This document shows positions 33,316-42,027 of a stretch of 47,612 nucleotides of DNA, piece by piece. The notes under the pieces were generated by a model. The model saw nothing but the letters and a program-made list of their open reading frames with translations, was not told where the DNA came from and ran no database searches. The first letter of the stretch is position 1; every line of letters begins with the position of its first letter. The translations under genes and the position numbers were made by a program. Source of the DNA: Actinomycetes bacterium (lineage in GTDB: Bacteria > Actinomycetota > Acidimicrobiia > Acidimicrobiales > GCA-2861595); assembly GCA_023264975.1 (NCBI GenBank), contig JAHFUS010000024.1, forward strand, positions 1 through 47,612. Reading direction: 5' to 3'.

Positions 33316-33335
33316 CCTACCTACCGGTAGGTAGG
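33316..33335. promoter_or_regulatory. Perfect 20-bp palindrome, probable TetR-type operator
   Basis: CCTACCTACCGGTAGGTAGG is fully self-complementary. It lies 10 nt before the desaturase ATG and 104 nt before the divergent peroxiredoxin gene. TetR-family repressors of lipid metabolism often bind palindromes of this length and style. The regulator itself is not in the window. Confidence 0.65.
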
Positions 33336-33378
33336 GACGCCAAACCGGGGCTATCGGTAGTCACGGCGGAGGAGTAAA

Positions 33379-33397
33379 GTTGACTCGCTAGGTCAAC
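33379..33397 (+). promoter_or_regulatory. Inverted repeat upstream of the peroxiredoxin gene
   Basis: GTTGAC and GTCAAC are separated by 7 nt (total 19 bp), 42 nt before ATG 33439. TTGACT within the left arm could double as a -35, although no good -10 is found 17 nt downstream. Likely a regulator binding site in the divergent promoter region shared with the desaturase. Confidence 0.4.
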
Positions 33398-33438
33398 AAT
33401 CGGGTTGGACGCCCAGCCCAAGACACCGGAGGTATTCC

Positions 33439-34074
33439 ATGGCCCTGCAACTCGGCGACGCCGCCCCCGACTTCACGGCGGAGACCACCGACGGCAAGAT
33501 CAACCTGTACGAGTACCTGGCCGACGGCTGGGGTGTCCTGTTCTCCCACCCCCGGGATTTCACGCCGGTCTGCACCACCGAGCTCGGCGCGGTGGCCAAG
33601 CTGAAGGACGAGTGGGACAAGCGCAACACCAAGGTGATCGGCCTCAGCGTCGACCCCATCGAGGACCACGAGCGGTGGATGGACGACATCGAGGAGACCC
33701 AGGGCGCCCGGGTCAACTTCCCCATGATCGGCGACGCCGACCGCACGGTGGCTGACCTCTACGGGATGATCCACCCCAACGCCAACGATACCCAGACCGT
33801 CCGCTCGGTGTTCGTGATCGGCCCCGACAAGAACGTGAAGCTCACCCTCACCTACCCGGCCAGCACGGGCCGCAACTTCGACGAGATCCTGCGGGTGATC
33901 GACTCCCTCCAGCTCACGGCCAAGTACTCGGTGTCGACCCCGGTCAACTGGAAGGACGGCGACGACGTCATCATCGCCCCCGCCATCTCCGACGAGGACG
34001 CCAAGGTGAAGTTCCCCAAGGGCTTCGAGACCAAGAAGCCCTACCTGAGGATCACCCCGCAACCGAACAAGTAG
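33439..34074 (+). CDS. 1-Cys peroxiredoxin (Prx6 subfamily)
   Basis: A 211-residue AhpC/TSA-type protein. The peroxidatic Cys45 is in DFTPVCTTELG, with the Prx6-type HPRDFTPVCTTE context. The extended C-terminal domain (NFDEILRVIDSLQLTAKYSVSTPVNW onward) is that of the Prx6 group, and no resolving Cys is seen elsewhere: Cys45 is the only one. It reduces hydrogen peroxide and lipid hydroperoxides in the cytosol. ATG 33439 has GGAGG 7 nt upstream. Being divergent from an O2-dependent desaturase makes a lipid-peroxide role plausible, but that is inference. Confidence 0.93.
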   Translation: MALQLGDAAPDFTAETTDGKINLYEYLADGWGVLFSHPRDFTPVCTTELGAVAKLKDEWDKRNTKVIGLSVDPIEDHERWMDDIEETQGARVNFPMIGDADRTVADLYGMIHPNANDTQTVRSVFVIGPDKNVKLTLTYPASTGRNFDEILRVIDSLQLTAKYSVSTPVNWKDGDDVIIAPAISDEDAKVKFPKGFETKKPYLRITPQPNK

Positions 34075-34082
34075 TTCAGTTC

Positions 34083-34143
34083 GGAACCGGAGGTTCCCCA
34101 CTGAGTTGACGGTGCTGCGGACGGCCGGCGGAGCCGGCCGTCC
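34083..34143 (+). terminator. Two hairpins after the peroxiredoxin gene
   Basis: GGAACC-GGA-GGTTCC (34083-34097) is followed by a stronger 11-bp stem, GGACGGCCGGC (34119-34129) with GCCGGCCGTCC (34133-34143) and a 3-nt loop. After it comes TCGCTCGTTCGTC, only mildly T-rich. A GC-rich intrinsic-like terminator, as is common in actinobacteria. Confidence 0.6.
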
Positions 34144-34223
34144 TCGCTCGTTCGTCTCCGGCCGCCGACTCCTTGGCGCGCCGCCAGGCCGGCGGTCGGG
34201 CGGGTTGGGGCACACTGGCCGGC

Positions 34224-35420
34224 ATGGGTGCTGCTGTGGTCGTGGATGCGGTGCGGACGGCGGGGGGGAAGCGGAACGGGTCGTTGCGGGGGTGGCACGC
34301 GGCCGATCTGGCCGCCGAAGTGCTGGCGGCGCTCGTCCGGCGCAACGACCTCGACCCGGCGATCGTGGACGACGTGATCCTCGGGTGCGTGATGCAGGTG
34401 GGCGAGCAGGGCTTGAACGTGGCCCGCAACGCCGTGCTGGCGGCCGGCTTCCCCGAGTCGGTGCCCGGCGTGACCGTAGACCGGCAGTGCGGCAGCTCCC
34501 AGCAGGCCGTGCACTTCGCCGCCCAGGGCGTGATGGCGGGCGCCTACGACGTGGTGATCGCCGGCGGCGTGGAGTGCATGAGCCGGGTGCCCATGGGGGC
34601 GTCGATGCAGGTGGGGGGCATGCCGTTCGGTCCGGCCGTGTTCGCCCGCTACCACGAAGCCGGCGGCCTTGTACCGCAGGGGATCTCGGCCGAGATCATC
34701 GCCGACCGATGGGGCCTGTCCCGCGAGGACCTCGATGCCTATGGCGCCCGCTCCCAGCAGCGTGCGGCGACGGCACGGGGGGCCGGGCACTTCACCGATG
34801 AGATCGTCCCCGTGGCGGTACGGGACGACAACGGGCACGACACCGGCATGGTCTTCGACGCCGACGAGGGCATCCGCCCCGATACCACCGTCGAGGTGCT
34901 GGCCGGCCTGAAGCCGTCGTTCAAGCCCGACGGCGGGATGGTGACGGCGGGCAACTCGTCGCAGATCACCGACGGGGCGGCCGCCGTCCTCATCATGAGC
35001 GAGGAGCGGTGCGCCTCCCTCGGCCTCGTCCCCCGCGCCCGCTTCTGCTCGTTCGCCCTGGCCGGCGTCGACCCCGTCACCATGCTCACCGCCCCCATCC
35101 CGGCGACCGCCAAGGTCCTCGAGCGGGCCAAGCTGGGACTCCACGACATCGACGCCTTCGAGATCAACGAGGCCTTCGCCTCGGTGGTGCTGGCGTGGGC
35201 GCGCGACGTCGGTCCGGACATGGACAGGGTCAACCCCAACGGCGGCGCCATCGCCCTCGGCCACCCCCTCGGCGCCTCCGGCGCCAAGCTCCTGGCCACC
35301 CTCCTCAACCAGCTCGAGCGCACCGGTGGCCGCTACGGCCTCCAGGTCATGTGCGAGGGAGGCGGCCTGGCCAACGCCCTCGTCCTCGAGCGCCTGAACC
35401 GTGCGCTCCCGAGTAAATAG
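34224..35420 (+). CDS. Acetyl-CoA acetyltransferase (thiolase)
   Basis: A 398-residue thiolase. Cys89 in DRQCGSSQQAV is the acyl-accepting nucleophile, and NGGAIALGHPLGASGAK near 340-350 holds the catalytic His. VMCEGGGLANA near 375 holds the second Cys; this differs from the usual C-x-G-G-G-Q pattern by an inserted Glu and by Leu where Gln is usual. NEAFASV matches the NEAF motif. It cleaves or forms 3-ketoacyl-CoA. ATG 34224 gives the normal N-terminus GAAVVVDAVRTAGG; the frame upstream to 34173 is not supported. It stands alone, bounded by hairpins on both sides. Confidence 0.92.
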   Translation: MGAAVVVDAVRTAGGKRNGSLRGWHAADLAAEVLAALVRRNDLDPAIVDDVILGCVMQVGEQGLNVARNAVLAAGFPESVPGVTVDRQCGSSQQAVHFAAQGVMAGAYDVVIAGGVECMSRVPMGASMQVGGMPFGPAVFARYHEAGGLVPQGISAEIIADRWGLSREDLDAYGARSQQRAATARGAGHFTDEIVPVAVRDDNGHDTGMVFDADEGIRPDTTVEVLAGLKPSFKPDGGMVTAGNSSQITDGAAAVLIMSEERCASLGLVPRARFCSFALAGVDPVTMLTAPIPATAKVLERAKLGLHDIDAFEINEAFASVVLAWARDVGPDMDRVNPNGGAIALGHPLGASGAKLLATLLNQLERTGGRYGLQVMCEGGGLANALVLERLNRALPSK

Positions 35421-35447
35421 GGTGTCGTTTTGACACCCTATTTACTC
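35411..35447. terminator. Bidirectional terminator between thiolase and ABC exporter
   Basis: A perfect 16-bp stem (GAGTAAATAGGGTGTC with its complement) around a GTTTT loop. It is strikingly A/T-rich for this genome. The left arm overlaps the last codons and stop of the thiolase gene, and the right arm ends 8 nt before the stop of the opposing ABC gene. It can terminate transcription from both sides. Confidence 0.8.
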
Positions 35448-35455
35448 GAAGCCGG

Positions 35456-37336
35456 CTATTTGTACGCCGCCGCCTGGATGCCGTAGAGCTCGGCGTACTG
35501 GCCGCCGCGGGCCATGAGGTCGGCGTGGGTGCCGACCTCGGCCACACGTGACCCGTCGAGCACGACGATGAGGTCGGCCATGCGGACGGTGGAGAAGCGG
35601 TGCGACACGAGGATGGTGATGCGGCCCGTGCGGGCGGCGGCGGCATCCTCCTCGGCCACCGACTCGGCCAGCGCCGGGTCGGCGGCGCCCCGCCGGGCGG
35701 CTGCCGCATAGCGCTCGAAAAGGGCGTGTTCGGTCTCGGCGTCGAGGGCGGCGGTGGGCTCGTCGAGCACCAGCACGAGGGGGTCGTCGCGCATGAAGCC
35801 GCGGGCGAGCGCCAGCTTCTGCCACTGGCCGAACGACACCTCCACCCCGTCCGGCCACGTGGGGCCGAGTTGCGTCTCCAGGCCGGCGGGGAGGTGGGCG
35901 ACCACGTCGTCGGCGCCGGCCCGGCCGACGGCAGCGGCCACGGCCCCGACGTCGTCCACATGGGGCTCGTCGCCCAGGCCCACCGTCTGGCGGGCGGGGA
36001 GCTCGAAGCGGAAGAAGTCCTGGAAGGCGCCGGCCAGGCGTGCCCGCCAGTCGCCGGCCGACATGCGCCCGAGTGGCTCGCCGTCGACCAGGATGCGCCC
36101 CGATGTGGGCTCGTACAGCTTGCACAACAGTTTCACCAGGGTGGACTTGCCGGCCCCGTTCTCTCCCACAACGGCAACCACGGCGCCGGCCGGCAGGTCC
36201 ACCGAGACGTCGTCGAGCACCAAGGTGTCGGTGCCGGGATAGGCGAAGGACACGTGGTCGAAGGCGATGCCCGTCGCCAGCCGCGACGGGACCGGGACGT
36301 CGGCGGCCGCCTCCAGCGACGCGGCGTAGTCCTCCAGCCAGGCCATGCGCCGGGAGCCGTCGAGCCAGATGCCGCGGAGGAACCCGATCTCGCCCACGGT
36401 GGCGCCGATGTACGACGACAGCCGGGAGCCGGCGGCGAGGATCAGCAGGACGTCGCCCGGAGGCGAGTCGAGGCCCGACGCCACGAACACCACCGCCCCC
36501 ACGTAGGCGAGGCCGAAGGTGGCCCACGCCAGGGCGTGCCACACGGCGCTGCCCCACCGGGCGGACGATACCGGCCCGTACCAGCGCTCCCACGCCTCCC
36601 GCCGCCCGTCGTGCAGTCGATCGCCGATGCCGGTGACCCGCACCTCCTTTCCGGGCGGGGCGGTGGTGGCGGTGAGGAAGAGATGCTTGGCCAGCCGCTC
36701 GGACTGGGCGCCCTTCTCCTGGGCGGCCCGCTCCACCGCCGGCCGCCACGACGACGTGGCCACCGTGGGCAGCGCGAACACGGCCAGCAGGGCCAGGGCC
36801 GGGTGGATGGAAACGAGCAGGGCGACGGTGACCCCGAGGCGCAGGATCCACCCGCACGTGGAGAACACCGACATGTACATGTGGTCGAGCACGAACACGT
36901 GGTCGCGCAGCAGGGAGATGCGGTCGAGGTAGGCGGGCCGCTCCTGGTGGGCGATGGTGACCACCGATGCCTGGAGCCGGGCCACATGCGACTCCAACGC
37001 GATGGTGACCTTGTCGCGGAAGTGGCGTTGGACCCGGGTGCTCACCGTGCGCAGGAACCACGTGGCCGTAGCCGACAACCCGAGGCCGATGGCGGCGACA
37101 CGCAGCAGGCCCTGGTCGTGCTCGAGCACGCCCTCGCCCAGGAACTTGAGCCACAGCGCCATGAGCGCGTCCGGCAGCGCCGCCAGCAGGGCCAGCAGGA
37201 AAGCGGAGGCCAGCAGCCCGGGCTCGTGCTGGTAGCCGAGCTTCATGGCCCGCCACATCGACGACAGGGCGGGTGGCAGCTCGCCGGCCGGGTCAGGCCC
37301 GGCTGACGGGAAGCCGTGGCTAGCCGAGGGCTTCAT
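35456..37336 (-). CDS. ABC transporter, fused permease-ATPase (half 1 of a heterodimer)
   Basis: A 626-residue exporter half. About six membrane helices lie in residues 35-330 and the nucleotide-binding domain from about 360. Walker A is VGENGAGKST and Walker B is LVLVLDEPTAALD. The signature loop reads VSFGQWQKLALARG instead of LSGGQ. Between the D-loop and the switch His (VSHRFSTV) lies an extra Ala/Glu-rich stretch of about 25 residues. ATG 37336 overlaps the partner gene's stop by 17 nt, so the pair is co-translated. It probably forms a heterodimer with asymmetric ATP sites. Substrate unknown; lipid, peptide or drug export are all possible. Confidence 0.87.
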   Translation of the reverse strand: MKPSASHGFPSAGPDPAGELPPALSSMWRAMKLGYQHEPGLLASAFLLALLAALPDALMALWLKFLGEGVLEHDQGLLRVAAIGLGLSATATWFLRTVSTRVQRHFRDKVTIALESHVARLQASVVTIAHQERPAYLDRISLLRDHVFVLDHMYMSVFSTCGWILRLGVTVALLVSIHPALALLAVFALPTVATSSWRPAVERAAQEKGAQSERLAKHLFLTATTAPPGKEVRVTGIGDRLHDGRREAWERWYGPVSSARWGSAVWHALAWATFGLAYVGAVVFVASGLDSPPGDVLLILAAGSRLSSYIGATVGEIGFLRGIWLDGSRRMAWLEDYAASLEAAADVPVPSRLATGIAFDHVSFAYPGTDTLVLDDVSVDLPAGAVVAVVGENGAGKSTLVKLLCKLYEPTSGRILVDGEPLGRMSAGDWRARLAGAFQDFFRFELPARQTVGLGDEPHVDDVGAVAAAVGRAGADDVVAHLPAGLETQLGPTWPDGVEVSFGQWQKLALARGFMRDDPLVLVLDEPTAALDAETEHALFERYAAAARRGAADPALAESVAEEDAAAARTGRITILVSHRFSTVRMADLIVVLDGSRVAEVGTHADLMARGGQYAELYGIQAAAYK

Positions 37337-39128
37337 ACGCCACCCCCTCGCCCTCGCCGGCCTCGAAGCGCTGGGCCTGGAGGTTGAACATGGTGGCATA
37401 GCGCCCGCTGCGCGCCAGCAGTTCCTCGTGGGTGCCGAGCTCCACCACCCGGCCGTGCTCGAGCACACAGATGCGGTCGGCATGGCGGACGGTGGAGAAG
37501 CGGTGGGAGATCAAGACGGTGGTGGCGCCCCGCGTGGCGGCCAGGATCCGCTCGAAGATTTCGGACTCCCCCCGCACATCGAGCTGGGCCGTCGGCTCGT
37601 CGAGCAGCACCAGGCCGGCGCCCTGGTGCAGGGCGCACAGGGCCCGGGCCAGGGCGATGCGCTGCCACTGCCCGCCGGACAGGTCGGTGCCGCCCTCGTA
37701 GCCCTTGTGCAGGGGTGTGTCGAGGGCGGCCAGGTCGGACGCCCCCGCCTCGGCCAGGGCGGCGAGGATCACCTCGTCGGGCGCGCCGCCCGGCGCCACG
37801 TTGTCCCGCAGCGACAGCTCGAAGCGGATGAAGTCCTGGAAGACGGCGGTGACGCGCGAACGCCAGTCGTCCACTGCCATGGACCGCAGGTCGACGCCGT
37901 CGACCTCGATGGCGCCGGCCTGGGGGTCGTAGAGGCGGCACAGCAGCTTGGCCAGGGTGGTCTTGCCGGCGCCGTTCTGGCCGACGATGGCGAGCGAGGT
38001 GCCGGCCGGGATGACGAGGTCGAACCCGTCGAGCACACGTTCGCCGCCCTGCGGGTAGGCGAAGGTGACGTCCCGGAAGCGGACCTCGCGGGCCGGCGTG
38101 CCGACGGCGGGGACGGGCCGGTCGGGCGGCGGGGCCAGCGCCCCCTTGGTCCCCATGGCCTCCTGCAGACGCAACACGGCGGCGACGGGCGCGGCGGCGC
38201 CGTCCATGGCCCAGTTGATGCCGCCGAAGGCGATGGCGCTGGTGCCCACCGCCACCTGGGCATACACGACCAGCTGGTCGAGTTCGAGGCGACCACCGTT
38301 GACGGCCGCGGCCAGCGCTGCGAACACGACGACGTTGGCGCCGCCGACCAGCAGCAGGCTCCAGATCACTGGGCGCTGGCGCAGCCGGGTGGCCCGGTAC
38401 TGGAGGTCGAACAGCTGCCGGCGACGGGTGATGAAGCGGTCGACCGTCCAGCCGGCCAGGCCGAACAGGCGCAGCTCCTTGGCCGCCGGCGGGTCGACGG
38501 CGAGACGGTAGGCGTACTCGGCGTGGCGCTGGGCCTCGCGGACCTCGTCGGTGTTGCGGTCCCGCCACACCGAGCTCTCCCGCAGCAGCCAGTGGGTCGA
38601 CAGCCACGCCCCGCCCAGCACCAGCGGCGCCCACCAGGTGAAGCCGAACAGCACCAGCGCCGAGGCGAAGCCCCCGATCGCCTCCACCAGGCCGCCGGCG
38701 ATGAAGTCCATGTTCATCCACATGGGCGGGCCGGTCATCCCGTAGTCGAACTCGCGGGCGGTGGTGAGGTCGGAGCTCAGCTCGGGGTCCTCGAGGTGGC
38801 CCATGCCGGGCGGGCGCACGCACGCCTCGGACAGCCGGTCGTACAACCATGCCGAGGTCCGGTTGCCCAGGTTGGCGCTGAGCGCCTGGTGGATCGGCGC
38901 CAGCACCTGGAGCAGCACGAACACCGTGCCCATGAGGGAGAGGGGGACGGCCAGGTCGTCGCCCCGCTGCACCGCGCCGATGAGGACCCCCATGGTGACG
39001 GCGAAACCGGCCGGCAGGAGGCCGCGCAGGACGAGCGCCGCCCACCACGCCGTCGCCAATTTCCGATCGGCCCTCGGGAGGGCGGCGAAGAACTTCCACT
39101 CCTTCCGTTCCCGCAGGCGAGTGAGCAT
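37320..39128 (-). CDS. ABC transporter, fused permease-ATPase (half 2 of a heterodimer)
   Basis: A 602-residue exporter half. The membrane domain occupies residues 20-315, and the nucleotide-binding domain has Walker A VGQNGAGKTT near 381, the canonical signature LSGGQWQRIALAR near 481, Walker B GLVLLDEPTAQLD and the switch His in LISHRFSTV. ATG 39128 gives MLTRLRERKEW; the frame to 39452 lies over the divergent small gene and was rejected. It is the first gene of the two-gene operon. The canonical motifs here against the altered signature in its partner suggest that one composite ATP site is weak. Confidence 0.88.
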   Translation of the reverse strand: MLTRLRERKEWKFFAALPRADRKLATAWWAALVLRGLLPAGFAVTMGVLIGAVQRGDDLAVPLSLMGTVFVLLQVLAPIHQALSANLGNRTSAWLYDRLSEACVRPPGMGHLEDPELSSDLTTAREFDYGMTGPPMWMNMDFIAGGLVEAIGGFASALVLFGFTWWAPLVLGGAWLSTHWLLRESSVWRDRNTDEVREAQRHAEYAYRLAVDPPAAKELRLFGLAGWTVDRFITRRRQLFDLQYRATRLRQRPVIWSLLLVGGANVVVFAALAAAVNGGRLELDQLVVYAQVAVGTSAIAFGGINWAMDGAAAPVAAVLRLQEAMGTKGALAPPPDRPVPAVGTPAREVRFRDVTFAYPQGGERVLDGFDLVIPAGTSLAIVGQNGAGKTTLAKLLCRLYDPQAGAIEVDGVDLRSMAVDDWRSRVTAVFQDFIRFELSLRDNVAPGGAPDEVILAALAEAGASDLAALDTPLHKGYEGGTDLSGGQWQRIALARALCALHQGAGLVLLDEPTAQLDVRGESEIFERILAATRGATTVLISHRFSTVRHADRICVLEHGRVVELGTHEELLARSGRYATMFNLQAQRFEAGEGEGVAYEALG

Positions 39129-39228
39129 CGTCGCAACGTTGGCACATCCGCCCGGGATCAGGTCCGGCGCCGGTCCCACACGTGTCAAGCTAGGTGTGGC
39201 GAACCCAGCGACGGATGGGAGAAGGCTG

Positions 39229-39579
39229 ATGGTCGAGCGTGCGCCGGACGGGATGCGTCGTTTCACGATGCGCCGGGAGTTCGACGTCTCGGGCGTATCC
39301 GGCACCGGCATCGTCCTCGAGGGGGTGCACTTCTCCACCGGCGTGGTGGTCATCCATTGGCTGACCCCGCCGCCGCGGGGCTCGATCAGCGTGTTCGACG
39401 ACCTCGAGCAGTTCCTCTCCATCCACGTACGCCCACACCCGGACAACCGCACCGTCCTGCGGTGGGAGGATGGGGACGAGATGGTGAGCCAGGCCGCCGG
39501 CGCCGTGATCGACGTGACGGAGCCGGAGGCGGCGGACGCTGCCGACGAGACCCCGCCCGTCGGCGCCCCGGCCAGCTAG
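39229..39579 (+). CDS. Small conserved actinobacterial protein of unknown function
   Basis: A 116-residue protein. GGGAGAAGG before ATG 39229 supports the start. The core DVSGVSGTGIVLEGVHFSTGVVVIHWLTPP...SISVFDDLEQFLSIHVRPHPDNRTVLRWED resembles short uncharacterised actinobacterial proteins with an EGV-F-G-V-x-x-W strand pair and a HxH-like end. The C-terminus is acidic and Ala/Pro-rich. It is divergent from the ABC exporter with a 100-nt gap that must hold both promoters. No function is proposed. Confidence 0.72.
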   Translation: MVERAPDGMRRFTMRREFDVSGVSGTGIVLEGVHFSTGVVVIHWLTPPPRGSISVFDDLEQFLSIHVRPHPDNRTVLRWEDGDEMVSQAAGAVIDVTEPEAADAADETPPVGAPAS

Positions 39580-39753
39580 GCGCCGCAGGCACGCAAGCAG
39601 GGCCACGCCGCGGACCAACCCCACCGGACGGACCCAGCGCCGCCCGAACGGACTCATACTGAGGGTTCGACGACCGCCACGCGATTCCTCCCGACAGAGG
39701 CGCAGCGGAAACAACGCCCCCGGGACGACCGCTGCTTGCAGCATCCTGAGGGG

Positions 39754-40215
39754 ATGGGTGCACCGGTTACCGACGAAGCGGCGATGCTCCTGGCCCTGGA
39801 GGAGGCGGCGCTGGCGCCGCTGCACGGCGATGTTCCCGTGGGGGCGGTGGCACTGGTGGACGGCGTAGTGGTCGCCCGCCGGCACAACGAGCGGGAGCTG
39901 CGGACCGACCCCACCGCCCACGCCGAGCTGCTGGCCATACGCGACGTCGCCGCCCACCTCGGGTCCTGGCGGCTGGGCGCCGTCACCGTCGTGGTGACGC
40001 TCGAGCCGTGCCCCATGTGCGCCGGCGCGCTGGTGGCCGGCCGGGTGGCACGCGTCGTGTTCGGGGCCGCCGATCCGAAGGCCGGTGCGTGCGGCTCCCT
40101 CTACAACCTGTGCGCCGACCCCCGCCTCAACCACGAGGTGGTGGTGACGCCCGGCATACTCGGTGGCCCCGCCGCCACCATGCTCACCGACTTCTTCGCC
40201 TCACGGCGCCCGTAG
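39754..40215 (+). CDS. tadA: tRNA-specific adenosine deaminase
   Basis: A 153-residue cytidine-deaminase-fold enzyme. His56 and Glu58 in TAHAELLAI are the zinc ligand and proton shuttle; Cys86 and Cys89 in EPCPMCAGAL complete the site. ARVVFGAADPKAGACGSLYNL is the TadA-specific region. It converts A34 to inosine in tRNA-Arg(ACG) and acts as a homodimer. ATG 39754 directly abuts GAGGGG, so spacing is poor; TTG 39736 is an alternative start that adds six residues. The 174 nt upstream (39580-39753) shows no clear promoter. Confidence 0.92.
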   Translation: MGAPVTDEAAMLLALEEAALAPLHGDVPVGAVALVDGVVVARRHNERELRTDPTAHAELLAIRDVAAHLGSWRLGAVTVVVTLEPCPMCAGALVAGRVARVVFGAADPKAGACGSLYNLCADPRLNHEVVVTPGILGGPAATMLTDFFASRRP

Positions 40216-40508
40216 CGCCCGGGAACGGCAGTGGCCCTGCCTCGCGGTGGGGCCGTTGCCGGCGGTTGGCGGGCAGCCTCCGTGCTGCCCCCTCGCCACG
40301 CCAGCGCCGCAGTACCGCCGACGCGGGACATCTGGATCCGCAGGCGCGCCTCGGGCAAAGGTGCAAGGATTCGTCCGCACCTAGGAAACGAAGTACCCGC
40401 AGGCGGAAGTGGCCACGAGCGGTGCGGGACGCGGCTGGGGTGCTGCCGCGACTCCGACCACGCCGCGCTCGACGTGCATGACAAGGCATCCGAGACAAGG
40501 AGCTGGCA
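40216..40508 (+). other. 293-nt gap upstream of the BNR gene, with small hairpins
   Basis: No gene is supported here. AGGTGC (40359-40364) and GCACCT (40377-40382) form a 6-bp stem, and CGCGGC (40430-40435) with GCCGCG (40445-40450) forms another. The segment GGAAACGAAGTACCCGC between them is less GC-rich than its surroundings. It may be a structured leader for the gene at 40509. I compared it by eye with c-di-GMP, c-di-AMP, cobalamin and SRP RNA signatures and found no match. Confidence 0.3.
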
Positions 40509-41996
40509 TTGAAGACCGACCCTGACACTGGTGCGGGCGTGACGTACGACCCTGCCCTCACGCCCCGACCCGGCGGCGGGCGGACCGCCGCGCTGGCGGC
40601 TGCCGCCGGTCTCGGCCTGGTGCTCGTGGGAATCGGGGTCGCGGTGAGTTCGGGCGACGACGGCCCGCCCCGCATGGAGGTGTCGGCCGGCACCAACCGC
40701 GTCGTCGTCGCCTCTACCGCCGACGACCTCGCCGCCTACAACTCGCCGGCGGTGGTGGTCTCGCCCGCTGATCCTCACACGGTCGTCGTGGCGGCCCGGG
40801 TCGACCGGCCGCAGCTGGCGGTAACCGTGCGCCACTCCGACGACGCAGGCGAGTCCTGGACGGCCACCGACGTGCCCCTGCCGGCGGGCGAGGTCCGGGC
40901 CTACGCCCCCGACCTCTCCTTCGACGCCGAGGGCGGGCTGTACGCCGTCTTCACCACCATGGCCGAAGCGACGAACAACCCCACCGGGGTGTGGCTGGCC
41001 AAGTCCGACGACGGCGGAGCCAGCTTCGAGACGCCGTCAAAGGTCGCCGGGCCCTACGCCTACCAGCCCCGCGTGCTGGTGAACGGCGCCAACGTCCACG
41101 TGACCTTCGTGCAGGCTTCGGCATCCGTCGAGGGCGTCGTCAACGGCTTCGGCCCGCCGCCCAACCCGGTGGTGCTGGCCACGTCCGGCGACGGCGGCAA
41201 GACCTTCGCCGAGGCCGTCAACGTCTCCGGCACGTCCCGGGAACGGGTCGGGGCGGCCACCCCGTTCTTTGGTATCCAGGGCGAGCTGATGGTGCTGTTC
41301 GAGGACTTCGGCGACGACACTGCGGACTTCGCGGGCGAGAGCACGGCGCCCGCCTACGCCGGCGACTTCGAGCTCGTCGTGTCCCGGTTGACCGACGGCA
41401 AGTTCGAGGAGGTCTCGGTGGTCGACCAGGCCGTCAAGGCCACCGACCGCTTCAACCCCTACACCCCGATTTTCCCCTCGGTGGCCGTGGCCCCCGAGGG
41501 CGAGGCACCGCGCGGCGACGCCATGTACGTGGCGTGGGCCGACGGCGACAACGGTGACTGGGACGTCGTCGTTCGCCGTTCGAGCGACGGCGGCGCCACC
41601 TGGGGCAACCGGGTGACGGTGAACTCGCCCGAAGCCGCCGGCAGCCACCAGTACCTGCCGGCCGTGTCGGTGGCGATCAACGGGCGGGTCGACGTGGCCT
41701 ACCTCGATCGCTCCGAGGGCGGGGACGACAACACGTTCGCCGCTGCCGCTCTGGCCACCAGCTTCGACGCCGGCACCACCTGGCGTGCCGTCACCGTGTC
41801 GGACAAGTTCTTCGACTCCCGCGTGGGCCCGCAGGGGACCAATGCGGAGACGGCGGAGTTCGGCAGCCGCATCGGCGTCGTCTCCCAGAAGGAGCGGGCC
41901 TTCGTCGTGTGGACCGACAGCCGTGCGGGCAATGAGGGCACAGGGAGACAGGAGATCTACTTCGCCCCGGTTCGCATCGCCCCAGAGCGGAAGTAG
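40509..41996 (+). CDS. Membrane-anchored Asp-box (BNR/sialidase-like) beta-propeller protein
   Basis: A 495-residue protein. Residues 27-46 are a single hydrophobic signal anchor; the rest is outside. Five Asp boxes (SxDxGxxW type) are visible: SDDAGESW near 110, SDDGGASF near 165, SGDGGKTF near 225, SSDGGATW near 357 and SFDAGTTW near 417. These mark a sialidase-like propeller. I do not see a full sialidase active site (Arg triad, FRIP), so glycoside hydrolysis is uncertain and a binding role is possible. The start is TTG 40509, decided by AAGGAG 6 nt upstream. Confidence 0.82.
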   Translation: MKTDPDTGAGVTYDPALTPRPGGGRTAALAAAAGLGLVLVGIGVAVSSGDDGPPRMEVSAGTNRVVVASTADDLAAYNSPAVVVSPADPHTVVVAARVDRPQLAVTVRHSDDAGESWTATDVPLPAGEVRAYAPDLSFDAEGGLYAVFTTMAEATNNPTGVWLAKSDDGGASFETPSKVAGPYAYQPRVLVNGANVHVTFVQASASVEGVVNGFGPPPNPVVLATSGDGGKTFAEAVNVSGTSRERVGAATPFFGIQGELMVLFEDFGDDTADFAGESTAPAYAGDFELVVSRLTDGKFEEVSVVDQAVKATDRFNPYTPIFPSVAVAPEGEAPRGDAMYVAWADGDNGDWDVVVRRSSDGGATWGNRVTVNSPEAAGSHQYLPAVSVAINGRVDVAYLDRSEGGDDNTFAAAALATSFDAGTTWRAVTVSDKFFDSRVGPQGTNAETAEFGSRIGVVSQKERAFVVWTDSRAGNEGTGRQEIYFAPVRIAPERK

Positions 41997-42027
41997 GGGT
42001 CGGAACGCGTCATCCGAGCGGAGGAGC

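Noticed and set aside
39655-39700. Possible tRNA T-arm (GGGTTCGACGACC)
   Set aside because: The flanking stems do not pair and no anticodon or acceptor stem can be built.
40216-40508. Riboswitch or SRP RNA upstream of the BNR gene
   Set aside because: None of the conserved cores (c-di-GMP, ydaO, cobalamin, SRP GGTCAGG) is present; only short hairpins.
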